From positions 1 through 41,706 of the forward strand of contig JAFLCE010000030.1 of the NCBI GenBank assembly GCA_017303655.1: a stretch of DNA of 41,706 nucleotides, in the 5' to 3' direction. The first letter of the stretch is position 1; every line of letters starts with the position of its first letter. Under the pieces are notes generated by a model that was given only the letters and a program-made list of their open reading frames with translations, did no database searches and was not told the origin of the DNA. Of the stretch, positions 41,564 to 41,706 are shown in pieces. A program made the translations under genes and the position numbers. Origin of the DNA: Anaerolineae bacterium (GTDB taxonomy: Bacteria; Chloroflexota; Anaerolineae; Anaerolineales; Villigracilaceae).

Positions 41564-41706
41564 TTACGCGCTTTTTTGGGTCAACGCGGCGAGAGCCTTC
41601 ATGAGACGGCTCTTGCGGCGCGCGACAGTGTTCTTGTGGAACACGCCTTTTTCCGCAGCCTTGTCCAAGGTGCTGATGGCGAGCAGGACAGCTTCCTTAG
41701 TTTCGG
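41564..41706 (-). CDS. rpsT: 30S ribosomal protein S20, 3' part only
   Basis: Only the last 46 codons are in the window; the 5' part lies beyond the right edge. The visible sequence has the S20 C-terminal signature TLDKAAEKGVFHKNTVARRK followed by SRLMKALAAL, which packs against 16S rRNA at the base of the small subunit. A terminator follows directly, so rpsT is probably a single-gene unit. Confidence 0.95.
   Translation of the reverse strand, partial: ETKEAVLLAISTLDKAAEKGVFHKNTVARRKSRLMKALAALTQKSA

Overview
The window looks like chromosomal sequence from a bacterium of the phylum Chloroflexota, most likely class Anaerolineae. This is inferred from the gene set: an rpsF-ssb-rpsR operon next to a foldase, SecG, DUF1385, secreted proteins with Thr/Ala/Gln repeats, cohesin and dockerin modules, and a large stock of PAS/GAF sensors. 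It is not proven by any marker gene. Gene density is high, both strands are used, and no tRNA, rRNA, CRISPR array, phage or intact insertion sequence was seen.

Layout. 1-1600 (-): a foldase (cut by the window edge), rpsR, ssb and rpsF, with a folded leader before rpsF that resembles the S6:S18 autoregulatory motif. 1809-7366: a PHP hydrolase (-), then secG, an orphan oligopeptide-type binding protein, an M20 peptidase and a DUF1385 membrane protein (+). 7440-12432: the most distinctive region, three co-directional genes for exported proteins. Two carry both a cohesin and a dockerin, one of them fused to an M23 peptidase. The third is a cohesin with a C-terminal membrane anchor. Upstream is an array of four GCAAC sites spaced exactly 11 bp apart. 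12456-17249: a phosphodiester glycosidase, a RecB-like nuclease with a palindromic repeat inserted in frame, an NYN-domain protein and an ABC-F ATPase whose leader has a possible attenuator. 17250-23251 (-): a four-helix-bundle gene broken by a stop codon and flanked by inverted repeats, a three-gene ABC-2 exporter, and a P1 peptidase/ATP-grasp pair overlapping by 4 nt. 23394-26198: a SlyD-like FKBP (+), then DedA, a small membrane protein and obg (-). 26349-37239: a signalling island with two diguanylate cyclases and three histidine kinases, interrupted by a small tandem Tudor-like protein and YjbQ. 37375-41706 (-): a cyclic 2,3-diphosphoglycerate synthase-like GTPase, argS, a chloramphenicol-phosphotransferase-like kinase and the 3' end of rpsT.

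How it may work together. The cohesin/dockerin trio has the parts for a surface-anchored chain: a membrane-held cohesin and two secreted links carrying one cohesin and one dockerin each. This is the best candidate in the window for an undescribed system, but the cohesin-dockerin pairing is inferred and binding specificity cannot be read from sequence. The signalling island has no DNA-binding response regulator of its own, so its outputs are probably c-di-GMP and phosphotransfer to receivers encoded elsewhere. Promoters are often compact, with TGnTATAAT-like extended -10 elements close to the start codon.
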